NCBI RefSeq assembly: GCF_014303395.1
Contig: NZ_CP060298.1
Span: 3,491,001-3,555,000, forward strand
Direction of reading: 5' to 3'
Length of the DNA: 64,000 nucleotides
Source of the DNA: Nakamurella sp. PAMC28650
GTDB taxonomy: Bacteria > Actinomycetota > Actinomycetes > Mycobacteriales > Nakamurellaceae
The position numbers and the translations under genes are program-made. Below are positions 54,552 through 63,152 of the stretch, one piece after another. The notes under the pieces are model-generated. The model was not told the DNA's origin. It saw nothing but the letters and a program-made list of their open reading frames with translations, and searched no databases. Positions within the stretch are counted from its first letter, which is position 1, and every line of letters starts with the position of its first letter.

Positions 54552-54757
54552 CGCGGATGCGCCTGTCCGGTATGGCGATGCGGGATCTGCAGCACTACGT
54601 GGGTCTGGTCGACGCCGGGGAAGAAACCGTGCCAGAGCGCCTCGACATGCTGCTGGAACACCGCGACACGGTGCGCCGACAGATTCGCGAACTCACCCTG
54701 TCCCTGGCTGCCACCGAATACGAGATCGCCACCTACGGCGGACGCGCTGGTAGCTGA
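54518..54757 (+). pseudogene. Truncated MerR-family regulator, C-terminal part
   Basis: The frame reads AVRRLVFLTRMRLSGMAMRDLQ and ends LAATEYEIATYGGRAG, the dimerisation helix and C terminus of a MerR regulator of the type that controls SDR or aldo-keto reductase genes. The winged-helix DNA-binding half is gone. A GTG at 54530 could still start a 75-residue fragment. The break with the SDR part lies at about 54505-54520. Taken with the promoter upstream, this is the scar of a deletion that removed the SDR 3' end and the merR 5' end. Confidence 0.7.
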
Positions 54758-54797
54758 CTTCCTCAGGACGAACGTCAGCTCAGTTCCGATCGAGATT

Positions 54798-55466
54798 TCA
54801 GCGTGAGGGCTGGGCGGTCAGCAGCGCCAGCCAACCGCTGCGCATCGCCATCGAGACCGCCTGTACCTGCGAGCCCACGCCAAGCTTGCCCAGGACCCGT
54901 TGGACGTGGCTGCGGACCGTCGCCGGCGAGACCATCCAGGCCCCGGCGATCTGGCTGACCGTGAGTCCGTCGCACACTGCCAGCAGCGTGGCCTGCTCCC
55001 GATCCGTCAAGCTCTCGAAGGGGAGAAGGGTTTTCGCCTTGTCGGCTCGCTTCCGCTCGAGCTCCTGGAACATCGATTGCCGGTCCTGCCGATCCATCGG
55101 TTCGTCGTGCGCCAGCGCGCGCTCCGTCGCCATCAGCAGGGCATCGAATCCCGCGGCCTTGGACTGGTATCCGATGGCACCCTGCTCGAGAGCGAGTGCG
55201 ATCCGTAGCCGATCGGACAGTCCGGTGACCACCAGCACGCGTATCCCGGCGGCGGTCAGCGGCCGGATCAGCACGGTGCTGTCACCGAAACCGCAGAGGT
55301 CGAGGTCGAGCAGCACCAGATCGGGGTAGGCCGCGATCAGCGACGGAAGCAGTTCCGCCCCCAGCTCGGGCCCGAAGCAGACGGTCTGCACACCACGCAC
55401 CCGCAGGACGGCCTGCAGGGTCTCCACCAGGAGGAGGTGATCGTCGACCAGGGCGATGGTCGGCAA
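54798..55466 (-). CDS. LuxR/NarL-type response regulator
   Basis: A 222-residue DNA-binding regulator. The receiver domain has LVDDHLLLVETL (acidic pair), the probable phospho-acceptor Asp54 in LVLLDLDLCG and Lys near 105. The C-terminal LuxR helix-turn-helix has LTDREQATLLAVCDGLTVSQIA and VSPATVRSHVQRVLGKLGV. The only suitable start is TTG, one base after the kinase stop (TGAGTTG), so it is coupled to the sensor kinase. Targets are unknown; the SipW/TasA-like pair just upstream is an obvious candidate by position only. Confidence 0.88.
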   Translation of the reverse strand: MPTIALVDDHLLLVETLQAVLRVRGVQTVCFGPELGAELLPSLIAAYPDLVLLDLDLCGFGDSTVLIRPLTAAGIRVLVVTGLSDRLRIALALEQGAIGYQSKAAGFDALLMATERALAHDEPMDRQDRQSMFQELERKRADKAKTLLPFESLTDREQATLLAVCDGLTVSQIAGAWMVSPATVRSHVQRVLGKLGVGSQVQAVSMAMRSGWLALLTAQPSR

Positions 55467-55467
55467 C

Positions 55468-57042
55468 TCAGCCCTCCGGGGTGGGCGGCCCGGACCACTG
55501 GTCGACGGGACTCCCGGTCATCGCAAGGGTGAGCACGATGCTGGTCCCGCCTCCGGGTCGTTCGGCGACTTCCAGGGAACCACCCTGATGACTCATCGCG
55601 TGCGCGGCAGTGTGCAGGCCGAACCCGCTACCCGGTCCGCGTGCGGTGGACCCGCGGGCACCTCGGGTCAGCAGATCCGGAAGTTCCACGATCGGGATGC
55701 CCGGACCGTCGTCCTCGACCCGGATGACGGCATCGGAACCGGAGGAGCCGGCGGTGATCGTCACGGTGGCACCGGGCGCGTGCGCTCTGGCATTCGACAG
55801 CAGGTTGGCGACCGCGGTGGCGGTGGCGGCGACCCGGCCCTGGGCCCAGCAATCGTCGATCTCCAGGTTGACGGCAGCCCCGGAGATGCGGTGCGCGAGG
55901 ACGAGCGGTTCGACCGCGTCCGCGAGCCTGAAGGGTCGGGTCGCCTGGTCGGACCCGGGATCCAGCAGCGCTTCCAGTCGTCGGAGCTCGGCGGTCATCA
56001 GCCGGTCCAACTGCTCTCGGTCGACCTGTTGTCCGATGTCGGCGTTGTTCAGCAGCTTGGACGCGCCCATCAGGCTGACCACCGCGGTTCTCGCGTCGTG
56101 CAACCGCTCTGCCTCACGTTGCTGGACGTCGACGAGGTCGGCCCGCACCACGAAGAGATGCCCGTTCAGTTCGAGGATCGAGGTGTCCGCGGCGGCGAGG
56201 GCGTTCCACAGCCGCACCGCTGAAGTACACGTCGCGATGACGGCGGCCAGCAACTGGAACCCGGCGGAGTATTGGATCAGCCAGACCGGACCTTCCAACG
56301 CGACGGCTCGAAGCAGTTCGGTCATGGCCATCAGCAGAAGGCTGCCCGCGCCCCACAACCTGATGATTCGATGTTGTCGTCGACCGATGCGGAACAGGGC
56401 CACCGCCAGGACCGTCCACATTGCCGTCGCGATCCACTCCGCGACCCGGAAGATCGCCATCGCCGGCTCCCGGGGTGGACCTGCCGGCGTTCCCCGGAAG
56501 ACCAGGACGGCAGTAGCAGTTCCAAGACCGACCGATAGGGGCGCCACGATCTTCAACGGCCGCAGGCCGAGATTCAACGGCCGCGGAACCAGGGTGAACA
56601 CGGCCAGCGTCATGACCGCGAAGACCATCAGCAGCCGGGCCGGCAGGGTTGGATCTGCCACCATGACGACGCTGCCCCGAAATGGGGTCATCGCCGAGAT
56701 CAGCGGCAGCGTGAGCCCGAGGATGATCAGAGACACAGCGCTCCACGCCACCTGGGCATCTCCGGTGATGCGCCAGGTGGCGCACTGCATGGCTGCGGCG
56801 GTCAGGAAGGCGGCAGCCGCCAGCGATCGGGCAAGCTGGCCGAGGTTAAAATTGACCACGGCCGGCTGCTCGAGGCCGAGCCACATCAGGACCGACCAGG
56901 CAGCCAGCACCGCTGTCGAGAGCAGAACCAGACACCGCGACAGCCGGATCGTGCGCGGTGTCGTACTGATGGCTGCCACAGTGCTGGTGACCTGACCGCG
57001 ATGCCTGAGGTGAGGGTGCCGTCTCAGATGAATCATCCCCAT
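55468..57042 (-). CDS. Membrane sensor histidine kinase
   Basis: A 524-residue kinase. The N-terminal half has about seven hydrophobic helices (35-60, 68-90, 98-118, 135-152, 165-182, 200-218, 228-250) without a large extracellular loop, so it probably senses within the membrane. The phospho-acceptor is likely His315 in ERLHDARTAV, an H-box of the NarL-partner type. The ATPase domain has the N-box ANLLSNARAHAPG and G-boxes DDGPGIP and GSGFGLHTA. It is coupled to the response regulator. ATG 57042 or 57036 are alternatives. Confidence 0.85.
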   Translation of the reverse strand: MGMIHLRRHPHLRHRGQVTSTVAAISTTPRTIRLSRCLVLLSTAVLAAWSVLMWLGLEQPAVVNFNLGQLARSLAAAAFLTAAAMQCATWRITGDAQVAWSAVSLIILGLTLPLISAMTPFRGSVVMVADPTLPARLLMVFAVMTLAVFTLVPRPLNLGLRPLKIVAPLSVGLGTATAVLVFRGTPAGPPREPAMAIFRVAEWIATAMWTVLAVALFRIGRRQHRIIRLWGAGSLLLMAMTELLRAVALEGPVWLIQYSAGFQLLAAVIATCTSAVRLWNALAAADTSILELNGHLFVVRADLVDVQQREAERLHDARTAVVSLMGASKLLNNADIGQQVDREQLDRLMTAELRRLEALLDPGSDQATRPFRLADAVEPLVLAHRISGAAVNLEIDDCWAQGRVAATATAVANLLSNARAHAPGATVTITAGSSGSDAVIRVEDDGPGIPIVELPDLLTRGARGSTARGPGSGFGLHTAAHAMSHQGGSLEVAERPGGGTSIVLTLAMTGSPVDQWSGPPTPEG

Positions 57043-57180
57043 CCCTCGCCGACGTTGGCAGACGCATCACCTACGAATCCGGGAAGGTACGAACGGATCT
57101 GACGCCTTGCAGACGGAAGTACGGCCCGTGTGTCCGATTTGAAACCGATCTGTCGGAGAGTAATTCAGATTCACCCGAAA

Positions 57181-57195
57181 GAGGAGAGCCTCCTC
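57181..57195 (-). terminator. Possible terminator after the SipW-like gene
   Basis: Minus-strand GAGGAG-GCT-CTCCTC followed by TTTC, a 6-bp stem with a short T-run about 30 bp after the peptidase stop. It lies in the 184-bp gap before the kinase gene. Confidence 0.35.
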
Positions 57196-57226
57196 GATAG
57201 GACGTCAGGAGGTCCCTCGATTGATA

Positions 57227-57886
57227 TCAGCTGGTGACCGTGCGCACTCTTTCCGAGTCCCGAACCTCGGTTGGTGGAGTCGGAACGGGGCTCTCAGGTA
57301 GGGCGGGAGGGGAATCCTCGGACGACACTTCTGCTACCGGGTCCGGAAACCAGAGCTTCCACAGCAGCATCAGGCCGATGGTGACGGTGAAGAGGGCGGC
57401 GAACCCGGCGGGCTGTTGGAGGAACACCGCCACGAAGCCAAGGCCGGTGACCTTCCATCGGACGGAGCCCTGGACCAGAGCCGGCGGAATCGTCCAAGCG
57501 TCGGGGCTGGCGTTGGCATCGCCTTTGGTATGGATCGCACCTCCGGTGATGTCCGTGATGCGGTGGGTCACCAGGTCCGGCCCGGCCGAGTGCCGGAACG
57601 TGATGACCTCGCCAGGGTGGTAGTCACCTGAAGCCGGCCGGTCGATGATCAGGTCCCCGGGGTTCGCGGCGGGTTGCATCGATCCGGTGTGGATCACGTA
57701 GACGCGATAACCGCTGTGCCAGAACCCGAATCCGACTCCCAGCATCCCGACGAACAGGATCGCGAAAACAGCCCAGCCGACGCGTCGTCGAGTTCGCACG
57801 GGGCCCTCGCAGTCAAGTCGGTCCGGAAGGTGGGACGGGCTGGTAGGTGGGACGGGAGACCGTTCAGGATCACCCGTCCCACCCAC
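57227..57886 (-). CDS. Signal peptidase I, SipW/ER type
   Basis: A 219-residue membrane protease with two helices (about 36-56 and 150-170). The catalytic Ser69 is in VIHTGSMQPAANPGDLI. The segment LVTHRITD holds a His where most bacterial enzymes use Lys, which marks the Ser-His ER/archaeal/SipW subgroup. GTG 57886 gives a Pro-rich 30-residue start; a start near VRTRRRVGW is possible. It is 42 bp downstream of a gene whose product has a SipW-type signal peptide, so it probably processes that protein. Confidence 0.88.
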   Translation of the reverse strand: MGGTGDPERSPVPPTSPSHLPDRLDCEGPVRTRRRVGWAVFAILFVGMLGVGFGFWHSGYRVYVIHTGSMQPAANPGDLIIDRPASGDYHPGEVITFRHSAGPDLVTHRITDITGGAIHTKGDANASPDAWTIPPALVQGSVRWKVTGLGFVAVFLQQPAGFAALFTVTIGLMLLWKLWFPDPVAEVSSEDSPPALPESPVPTPPTEVRDSERVRTVTS

Positions 57887-57928
57887 CGGTGGAGCTATAC
57901 CCCGGTGGAGCCGTTCACGCCGCTTCGG

Positions 57929-58612
57929 TCAGTAGTTGAGGGCATCGGGCCGGACATTCACCTGGGTGGCGACGATCTTGAAGGCAACCTGGGCGACAGG
58001 CTTGACTTGACTTGTCCATCTGCCGGTGATGCCAAAAGTCGTCTCGATCTCGCCCGAACTGCCGCTGCTCAGGTTCGACGCCAGCTTGATGGCCAGTGGT
58101 ACTCCGCAGTAGGGCGGGGTATCGCCCACGCTGGTCGACTGCTGACCGCTGCCGCCGTTGCCGTTGCCGTCCACGCCACACGAGGTGCCGGTGACCCCTG
58201 CTGGCGCGTTCTTCAGGTTGTAGGAAATGAATCGGTTGCTGTTGTTCTGGGCGACGGCGAAGTGTCCGAAGCGGCCCAGGCCACCGTCGCTGCAGTGGGT
58301 GTCGTCTGCGGCCCCGGTGAAGGCGCAATAGTCAGCCGCGTCCGCGAAAACCATCCAGAGGTCGGAATTGCTGCTGGAATCGGTGCTGTAGCCGATGTTG
58401 AGCGTCTTGTCCTCGCCCGGCACGAGGTTGGCGAAGCTCAGGTTCGTATCGGTCACGTTGAGCGTGAGGTGACCCGGACCCGCCGCCAGCGAACCGTCTG
58501 CTGAGCTGGTGAAGTACGCCCCCGTGCTGGAGACGGCACCTGCCACCAGCGCCGCGGAGATGCCCAACGCGCCGACGAAACCGACCAGACGCGCGATCTT
58601 GCCCTTGTTCAT
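57929..58612 (-). CDS. SipW-dependent (TasA/camelysin-like) secreted protein
   Basis: A 227-residue exported protein. The signal peptide is MNKGKIARLVGFVGALGI plus a hydrophobic stretch, ending at the SipW-type region TGAYFTSSADGS. The mature part starts LAAGPGHLTLNVTD, the beta-sandwich opening of TasA/camelysin proteins, and contains a Gly-rich loop with Cys residues (CGVDGNGNGGSG). AAGGGGA lies 6 nt before ATG 58612. It is transcribed with the peptidase. Relatives build extracellular fibres or matrix; whether this one does cannot be told from sequence. Confidence 0.8.
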   Translation of the reverse strand: MNKGKIARLVGFVGALGISAALVAGAVSSTGAYFTSSADGSLAAGPGHLTLNVTDTNLSFANLVPGEDKTLNIGYSTDSSSNSDLWMVFADAADYCAFTGAADDTHCSDGGLGRFGHFAVAQNNSNRFISYNLKNAPAGVTGTSCGVDGNGNGGSGQQSTSVGDTPPYCGVPLAIKLASNLSSGSSGEIETTFGITGRWTSQVKPVAQVAFKIVATQVNVRPDALNY

Positions 58613-58760
58613 ACCGTTCCCCTTGCTTGCCGGAGCCAGTCCCGTCGGCATCTTTGCCGCTGGCTCGACCAAGGGTGGCGGGGGCGGAGATCGAGCGGTA
58701 TTAGCAAAATTGATGAAATCGTGGTCCGGCTCGTCCGATGCCACCGGGCGGCCAGGTTGC

Positions 58761-58766
58761 TAGGTT
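58761..58766 (+). promoter_or_regulatory. -10-like hexamer of the ASCH gene
   Basis: TAGGTT ends 7 nt before GTG 58774. It selects this start over ATG 58738 and suggests a leaderless mRNA. Confidence 0.4.
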
Positions 58767-58773
58767 TCTCGAC

Positions 58774-59358
58774 GTGCAGCTCCCCGACGTCGTCCTGAAA
58801 GGCATCGTCGACGGCGCGGTCACCCACGTGTACCGCCGTTGGGACTCGCCGCGGGCCAAGGTCGGCGGCCGCCAGCTGACCAAGCTCGGTGTCATGGCAA
58901 TCGACGACGTGCGGGAGGTCGACCTGGAGCAGATCACCGAGGCGGACGCCCGCGCCTGCGGCGAGAAGGACCTCGCCTCGCTGACGAAATGGTTGATGAA
59001 ACGGCCCGACGACCGGATCTACCGGATCTCGCTGCACTACGCCGGGCCCGATCCCCGGCTGGCGCTGCGCGCAGATCTGCCGGACGAGGCCGAACTGGAA
59101 CAGATCCATGCAGCCCTCGCGAAGATGGATGCAGGCAAGGCTTCCGGTCCATGGACCCATGACATCCTGCAATGGATCCGGGACAACCCGGCGGTGGTGT
59201 CCAAGGTGCTGGCCACGTTGCTCGAACGCGAACTGCAGCCGATGAAGGTCGACATCCGCAAGCTCAAGGCCCTGGGCCTGACGATCAGCCTGGAGGTCGG
59301 CTACCGACTGTCCCCGCGTGGCGAGGCCTACCTCGACCGGCACCGCTCGAAGCAGTAG
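58774..59358 (+). CDS. ASCH-domain protein
   Basis: A 194-residue protein. The N-terminal ASCH (PUA-like) domain (about 1-80) runs LKGIVDGAVTHVYRRWDSP to DDVREVDLEQITEADARACG. The C-terminal half looks like a winged-helix part ending GLTISLEVGYRLSPRGEAYL. This two-part form is widespread in actinobacteria near polA or rpsA; its function is unknown, RNA binding being the usual guess for ASCH. It diverges from the TasA-like gene and converges with a methyltransferase. Confidence 0.8.
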   Translation: MQLPDVVLKGIVDGAVTHVYRRWDSPRAKVGGRQLTKLGVMAIDDVREVDLEQITEADARACGEKDLASLTKWLMKRPDDRIYRISLHYAGPDPRLALRADLPDEAELEQIHAALAKMDAGKASGPWTHDILQWIRDNPAVVSKVLATLLERELQPMKVDIRKLKALGLTISLEVGYRLSPRGEAYLDRHRSKQ

Positions 59359-59368
59359 TCGTCGGTCG

Positions 59369-60184
59369 TCAGGCGAGACGGCAGACGAAGATCGACGTGC
59401 CGGGGAACATCTCGCCACGTTCTCGCGACCACTGTCCCCAGACGCCCTCGAAGTCCTCCGGCCACTCCGGTTCGATCAGGTCCTGGAGCACGAAGCCGGC
59501 CGCCACCAGCTCGCGGATCCGATCGCCGAGCGTTCGGTGATGCTCGACGTAGGCCGGCACCTCGTCGGCGTCCACCTCGACGTAGGGCGATCGGTCGAAG
59601 TACGACTGGATGACGGTGAGCCCACGCGGACCCGGATCATCGGCGAACATCCAGCGCATCGGGTGCGTCACCGAGAAGACCCAGCGGCCGCCCGGGCGGA
59701 GCACCCTGGCCACCTCCCGCATCGCACCGGCCGAGTCCGCGACGAACGGGATTCCGCCGAAAGCGGAGAAGGCGATGTCGAACGCATCGTCGCGGAAGGG
59801 CAGTTCGCACACATCGGCCTGGACGAGCGGGACCTCGATCCCTGTCCTGGCCGCCCCGTCGACCGCATGCCGCAACATCCCGGCCGAGAGATCGAAGGCC
59901 ACCACCTCGGCCTGCCGTGCGGCCAGGTATCGCGCACAGGGCGCCGAGCCGCACCCGACCTCCAGGATCCGGCGGCCGTCCACGTCCCCGAGCAGTCGCG
60001 CTTCGGGCTCGCGGAGGTTCTCAGGACACCAGAGGAAGTCGACGTCACCCAGCTGGGCGCCGTGTTCGAGGTGGTAGGAGTCCGCGTCGGCGTCCCACCA
60101 CCTCCGGTTCGCCGATCGCGATACCGGCTGGTCCGCTGACCTACGGCGGGGACGAGTCTGGCCCAGTTCCGTCACGCTGGACAT
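59369..60184 (-). CDS. Class I SAM-dependent methyltransferase
   Basis: A 271-residue cytoplasmic methyltransferase. SAM motif I is RILEVGCGSAPCARYLA, motif II VVAFDLSAGML, the acidic motif ADVCELPFRDDAFDIAFSAFGG, and post-motif VLRPGGRWVFSVTHP. The N terminus NRRWWDADADSYHLEHG and the tail DLIEPEWPEDFEGVWGQWSRERG are typical of an actinobacterial family of unknown substrate. ATG 60184 is chosen; GTG at 60175 and 60241 are alternatives, and none has a clear ribosome site. Confidence 0.88.
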   Translation of the reverse strand: MSSVTELGQTRPRRRSADQPVSRSANRRWWDADADSYHLEHGAQLGDVDFLWCPENLREPEARLLGDVDGRRILEVGCGSAPCARYLAARQAEVVAFDLSAGMLRHAVDGAARTGIEVPLVQADVCELPFRDDAFDIAFSAFGGIPFVADSAGAMREVARVLRPGGRWVFSVTHPMRWMFADDPGPRGLTVIQSYFDRSPYVEVDADEVPAYVEHHRTLGDRIRELVAAGFVLQDLIEPEWPEDFEGVWGQWSRERGEMFPGTSIFVCRLA

Positions 60185-60255
60185 CCTGGCACGGCGAGGG
60201 GTTTGCGACCGGACAGGTCCAGGACGGCGAGTCGGATGCACTGATCACTTTGGCG

Positions 60256-60261
60256 TAAGAT
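60256..60261 (+). promoter_or_regulatory. Possible -10 of rpsA
   Basis: TAAGAT lies about 130 bp upstream of the rpsA ATG. If used, it gives a long 5' leader, as is usual for autoregulated S1 mRNAs. Confidence 0.3.
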
Positions 60262-60390
60262 CGATGTTGCGTCGTGGTTTCCGGCTGCCTCGGTATGGAG
60301 TAGGCGGCCACCAGCTCAAGCATCACCCTGACATCGAGCCACTTCGCACCATGCACGTCCGGCCCCCATCCCTTCGGAGCAACCCAACAC

Positions 60391-61860
60391 ATGTCCGCAC
60401 CCACCCGCACCGCCCCACAGGTCGCCATCAACGACATCGGGACGGCCGAGGACTTCCTCGCTGCCATCGACCTGACGATCAAGTACTTCAACGATGGAGA
60501 CATCGTCGAGGGCATCATCGTCAAGGTCGACCGCGATGAGGTTCTGCTCGACATCGGCTACAAGACCGAGGGTGTCATCCCGTCGCGTGAGCTGAGCATC
60601 AAGCACGACGTCGACCCCAACGAGGTCGTCACCATCGGCGAGAAGGTCGAAGCCCTCGTCCTCCAGAAGGAGGACAAGGAAGGCCGGCTGATCCTGTCCA
60701 AGAAGCGCGCTCAGTACGAGCGTGCGTGGGGCACGATCGAGAAGGTCAAGGAAGAGGACGGCGTCGTCACCGGTACCGTCATCGAGGTCGTCAAGGGCGG
60801 CCTGATCCTGGACATCGGTCTCCGTGGCTTCCTGCCCGCCTCGCTGGTCGAGATGCGCCGTGTCCGCGATCTGCAGCCGTACGTCGGCCGTGTCCTGGAC
60901 GCCAAGATCATCGAGCTGGACAAGAACCGCAACAACGTGGTCCTGTCCCGTCGCCAGTGGCTCGAGCAGACCCAGTCCGAGGTCCGCAGCGAGTTCCTCA
61001 ACCAGCTCGCCAAGGGCCAGGTCCGCAAGGGCGTCGTGTCCTCGATCGTCAACTTCGGTGCCTTCGTCGATCTCGGCGGGGTCGATGGTCTCGTGCACGT
61101 CTCGGAGTTGTCCTGGAAGCACATCGACCACCCCTCGGAGGTGGTCGAGGTCGGCCAGGAGGTCACCGTCGAGGTTCTCGACGTCGACATGGATCGTGAG
61201 CGCGTCTCGCTGTCGCTCAAGGCCACGCAGGAAGATCCGTGGCGTCACTTCGCCCGGACCCACGCCATCGGCCAGGTCGTCCCGGGTCGCGTCACCAAGC
61301 TGGTTCCGTTCGGCGCCTTCGTCCGCGTCTACGACGGCATCGAGGGCCTGGTGCACATCTCCGAGCTGGCCGGTCGCCACGTGGAGATCCCGGAGCAGGT
61401 CGTCACCGTCGACGAGGAGATCTTCGTCCGCGTCATCGACATCGACCTCGAGCGTCGCCGGATCTCGCTCTCGCTGAAGCAGGCGAACGAGGGCATCACG
61501 CCGGAGACCGAATTCGACGAGGTGCGTGCGCAGTACGGCGTGGTGGACCACTACGACGAGGCGGGCAACTTCCTGCCGCCCGAAGGCTTCGACGTCGCCA
61601 CCGGCGAATGGCTCGAGGGCTTCGACAGCCAGCGCGACTCGTGGGAGAAGCAGTACTCCGACGCCCACACGGTGTACGAGTCCCACCTCAAGCAGATCGC
61701 CGCGGCCATCAAGGCCGACGCCGAAGCTGCGGAGCCGGCCAATTACTCCTCGGCCACGGCTCCAGCCGCTGATGACTCTGCGGATGGCGCCGAGCCTGCT
61801 GGTTCCCTCGTCGACGACGAGGCGCTGGCCAAGCTGCGCGAGAAGCTCGCCGGCAACTGA
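60391..61860 (+). CDS. rpsA: 30S ribosomal protein S1
   Basis: RNA-binding ribosomal protein of 489 residues that helps load mRNA. Four S1 domains are visible: GDIVEGIIVKVDRDEVLLDIG (about 36-105), VVTGTVIEVVKGGLILDIG (123-190), VRKGVVSSIVNFGAFVDLGG (209-278) and VVPGRVTKLVPFGAFVRVYDG (294-364), here named by their first motifs. An acidic, Ala-rich C terminus follows, the four-domain actinobacterial form. A hairpin with a T-tract ends the transcript. Confidence 0.97.
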   Translation: MSAPTRTAPQVAINDIGTAEDFLAAIDLTIKYFNDGDIVEGIIVKVDRDEVLLDIGYKTEGVIPSRELSIKHDVDPNEVVTIGEKVEALVLQKEDKEGRLILSKKRAQYERAWGTIEKVKEEDGVVTGTVIEVVKGGLILDIGLRGFLPASLVEMRRVRDLQPYVGRVLDAKIIELDKNRNNVVLSRRQWLEQTQSEVRSEFLNQLAKGQVRKGVVSSIVNFGAFVDLGGVDGLVHVSELSWKHIDHPSEVVEVGQEVTVEVLDVDMDRERVSLSLKATQEDPWRHFARTHAIGQVVPGRVTKLVPFGAFVRVYDGIEGLVHISELAGRHVEIPEQVVTVDEEIFVRVIDIDLERRRISLSLKQANEGITPETEFDEVRAQYGVVDHYDEAGNFLPPEGFDVATGEWLEGFDSQRDSWEKQYSDAHTVYESHLKQIAAAIKADAEAAEPANYSSATAPAADDSADGAEPAGSLVDDEALAKLREKLAGN

Positions 61861-61880
61861 TCCACGAGCATTTCCTGATG

Positions 61881-61912
61881 ACGGGGTCGACCTTCGGGTC
61901 GGCCCCGTTTTC
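61881..61912 (+). terminator. Intrinsic terminator of rpsA
   Basis: ACGGGGTCGACC-TTCG-GGTCGGCCCCGT, a 12-bp stem with one T-G pair and a stable TTCG loop, followed by TTTTCGTT. Confidence 0.85.
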
Positions 61913-62074
61913 GTTGATTCCATGACTCATGGGCTCTGCGACGGCCGGGAAATCGACGATGAGCAGGGCATTCTCGCCCGAAGTGCGAGTCAGGTCCAGG
62001 TTGCTCGGGGATGGTGTGAGAACTTCCGCACCGGCCCGACGGCGGGTTGGCCGGGGATTGACCCGACAGGCACC

Positions 62075-62080
62075 TACCGT
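62075..62080 (+). promoter_or_regulatory. -10-like hexamer of the lipoprotein gene
   Basis: TACCGT ends 7 nt before ATG 62088. It fits a leaderless start. Confidence 0.4.
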
Positions 62081-62087
62081 TGAGCGC

Positions 62088-62825
62088 ATGCGACGCCTAG
62101 CCATTGTCTCCACGCTTGCTCTTGCGTTGACGATCACCGGATGCAGCTCGGGCTCGACCACCAAGCGGACGGTGACGGTCGTCAATACCGTGACCAGCCC
62201 CTCGGTCGCCGTCAGCGGAGCCAGGTCGTCCTCCGGTGTCATCGTGGTCAATCCGTCCGGCCCCGCCACCACGGCGAAATCGACCCCGAAGACGACCGCG
62301 CCGACGACGCCCAAGACCACGGCACCGAGTACGCCGAAGACCACGGTCGCACCGATCGTCAAGGTGGATCCGCTGAAGGCGGACTGCGCGTCGCTCCTGG
62401 CGGCGTCCGACGTCAGCGCCGCGCTCGGTGCGACCATCTCCACGGTCAACAACCGCGTTCGGCTGGGGGCCGCCGCCCACGGAGTCACCGGCGCCATCCG
62501 CTGCCTCTACGGCAGCAAGGACGCGGGCAAGACGGCACCGGTGCGGATCCGGCTGACCCAGTACGGCTCGGCGGCAGAGGCCAAGAAGCAGGTCGGGGTC
62601 GATGCGCAGACGGCCCAGGATGCCGGTGCTGCGGTCACCACCACCAGCGTCAACGGCTACCCGGCCACGCTCCAGTTGGTCGCCGGCGGACTGCTGGAAT
62701 TGCAGTACGACTCCTGGACGATGACCGTCGCGGTGAGCGACAAGCTGGCGACCAATGCGAAGCTGACCACCGGGCTTCCCCAGCTCGCCGGCGAGATCCT
62801 CACCCGGTTGCTGAAGAACGGCTGA
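62088..62825 (+). CDS. Putative secreted lipoprotein
   Basis: A 245-residue protein. The signal peptide MRRLAIVSTLALALTITGC ends in a lipobox with Cys19, followed by a Ser/Thr-rich linker. It contains TTPKTTAP-type repeats (about 65-90) that would span the cell wall. The domain from DCASLLAASDVSAALG to the end is a small alpha/beta domain with two Cys residues, resembling DUF3558-like actinobacterial lipoproteins; no function is known. ATG 62088 is the first start and has TACCGT upstream. A terminator follows. Confidence 0.8.
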   Translation: MRRLAIVSTLALALTITGCSSGSTTKRTVTVVNTVTSPSVAVSGARSSSGVIVVNPSGPATTAKSTPKTTAPTTPKTTAPSTPKTTVAPIVKVDPLKADCASLLAASDVSAALGATISTVNNRVRLGAAAHGVTGAIRCLYGSKDAGKTAPVRIRLTQYGSAAEAKKQVGVDAQTAQDAGAAVTTTSVNGYPATLQLVAGGLLELQYDSWTMTVAVSDKLATNAKLTTGLPQLAGEILTRLLKNG

Positions 62826-62843
62826 CCGGGCTGCTGAGCCCAC

Positions 62844-62882
62844 CAGAAACCCCCTCCGGAGTCGCTCGGTGGGGGTCTTCTG
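62844..62882 (+). terminator. Terminator after the lipoprotein gene
   Basis: CAGAAACCCCC pairs with GGGGGT-C-TTCTG (one bulged C), and TTGTT follows the stem. Confidence 0.65.
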
Positions 62883-62902
62883 TTGTTCAGGTTGGTCAGG
62901 CC

Positions 62903-63152
62903 GGGCCCGGTCGGCGTGGATCAACATCGCAGGCATGGATGAAAGTGGCCCTTTTGGTACCAGAGGGACAGGAGCCGACGAGTTCGTCCATGCACCGATC
63001 AGGCTGGGCCCGGTCGGCGCGGATCAACATCGCAGGCATGGATGAAAGTGACCCTTTTGGTACCAGAGGGACAGGAGCCGACGAGTTCGTCCATGTCTGC
63101 AAAGTTGATCCACGCCTGCAAAGTTGATCCACGCGACCACAGTGATCCACGC
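62903..63152. repeat. Palindromic intergenic repeat, copies C1 and C2 with 19-bp end repeats
   Basis: Two near-identical units of 103-bp period start at 62903 and 63006. Each has GGATCAACATCGCAGGCATGG, a CCCTTTTGGTACCAGAGGG palindrome and GACGAGTTCGTCCATG. The second unit ends with CTGCAAAGTTGATCCACGC at 63097 and 63116, then a diverged third copy to 63152; these are complements of the left arm. The stretch 62890-63304 has no other gene. Confidence 0.9.

Noticed and set aside
50921-54661. A 1246-codon minus-strand frame covering polA
   Set aside because: Only its last 141 codons (the PaaI-like thioesterase) show a family; the rest is antisense to polA and lacks motifs.
63097-63152. CRISPR-like short repeats
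   Set aside because: Three 19-bp repeats are directly abutted without spacers and belong to the palindromic repeat family; no cas genes are near.
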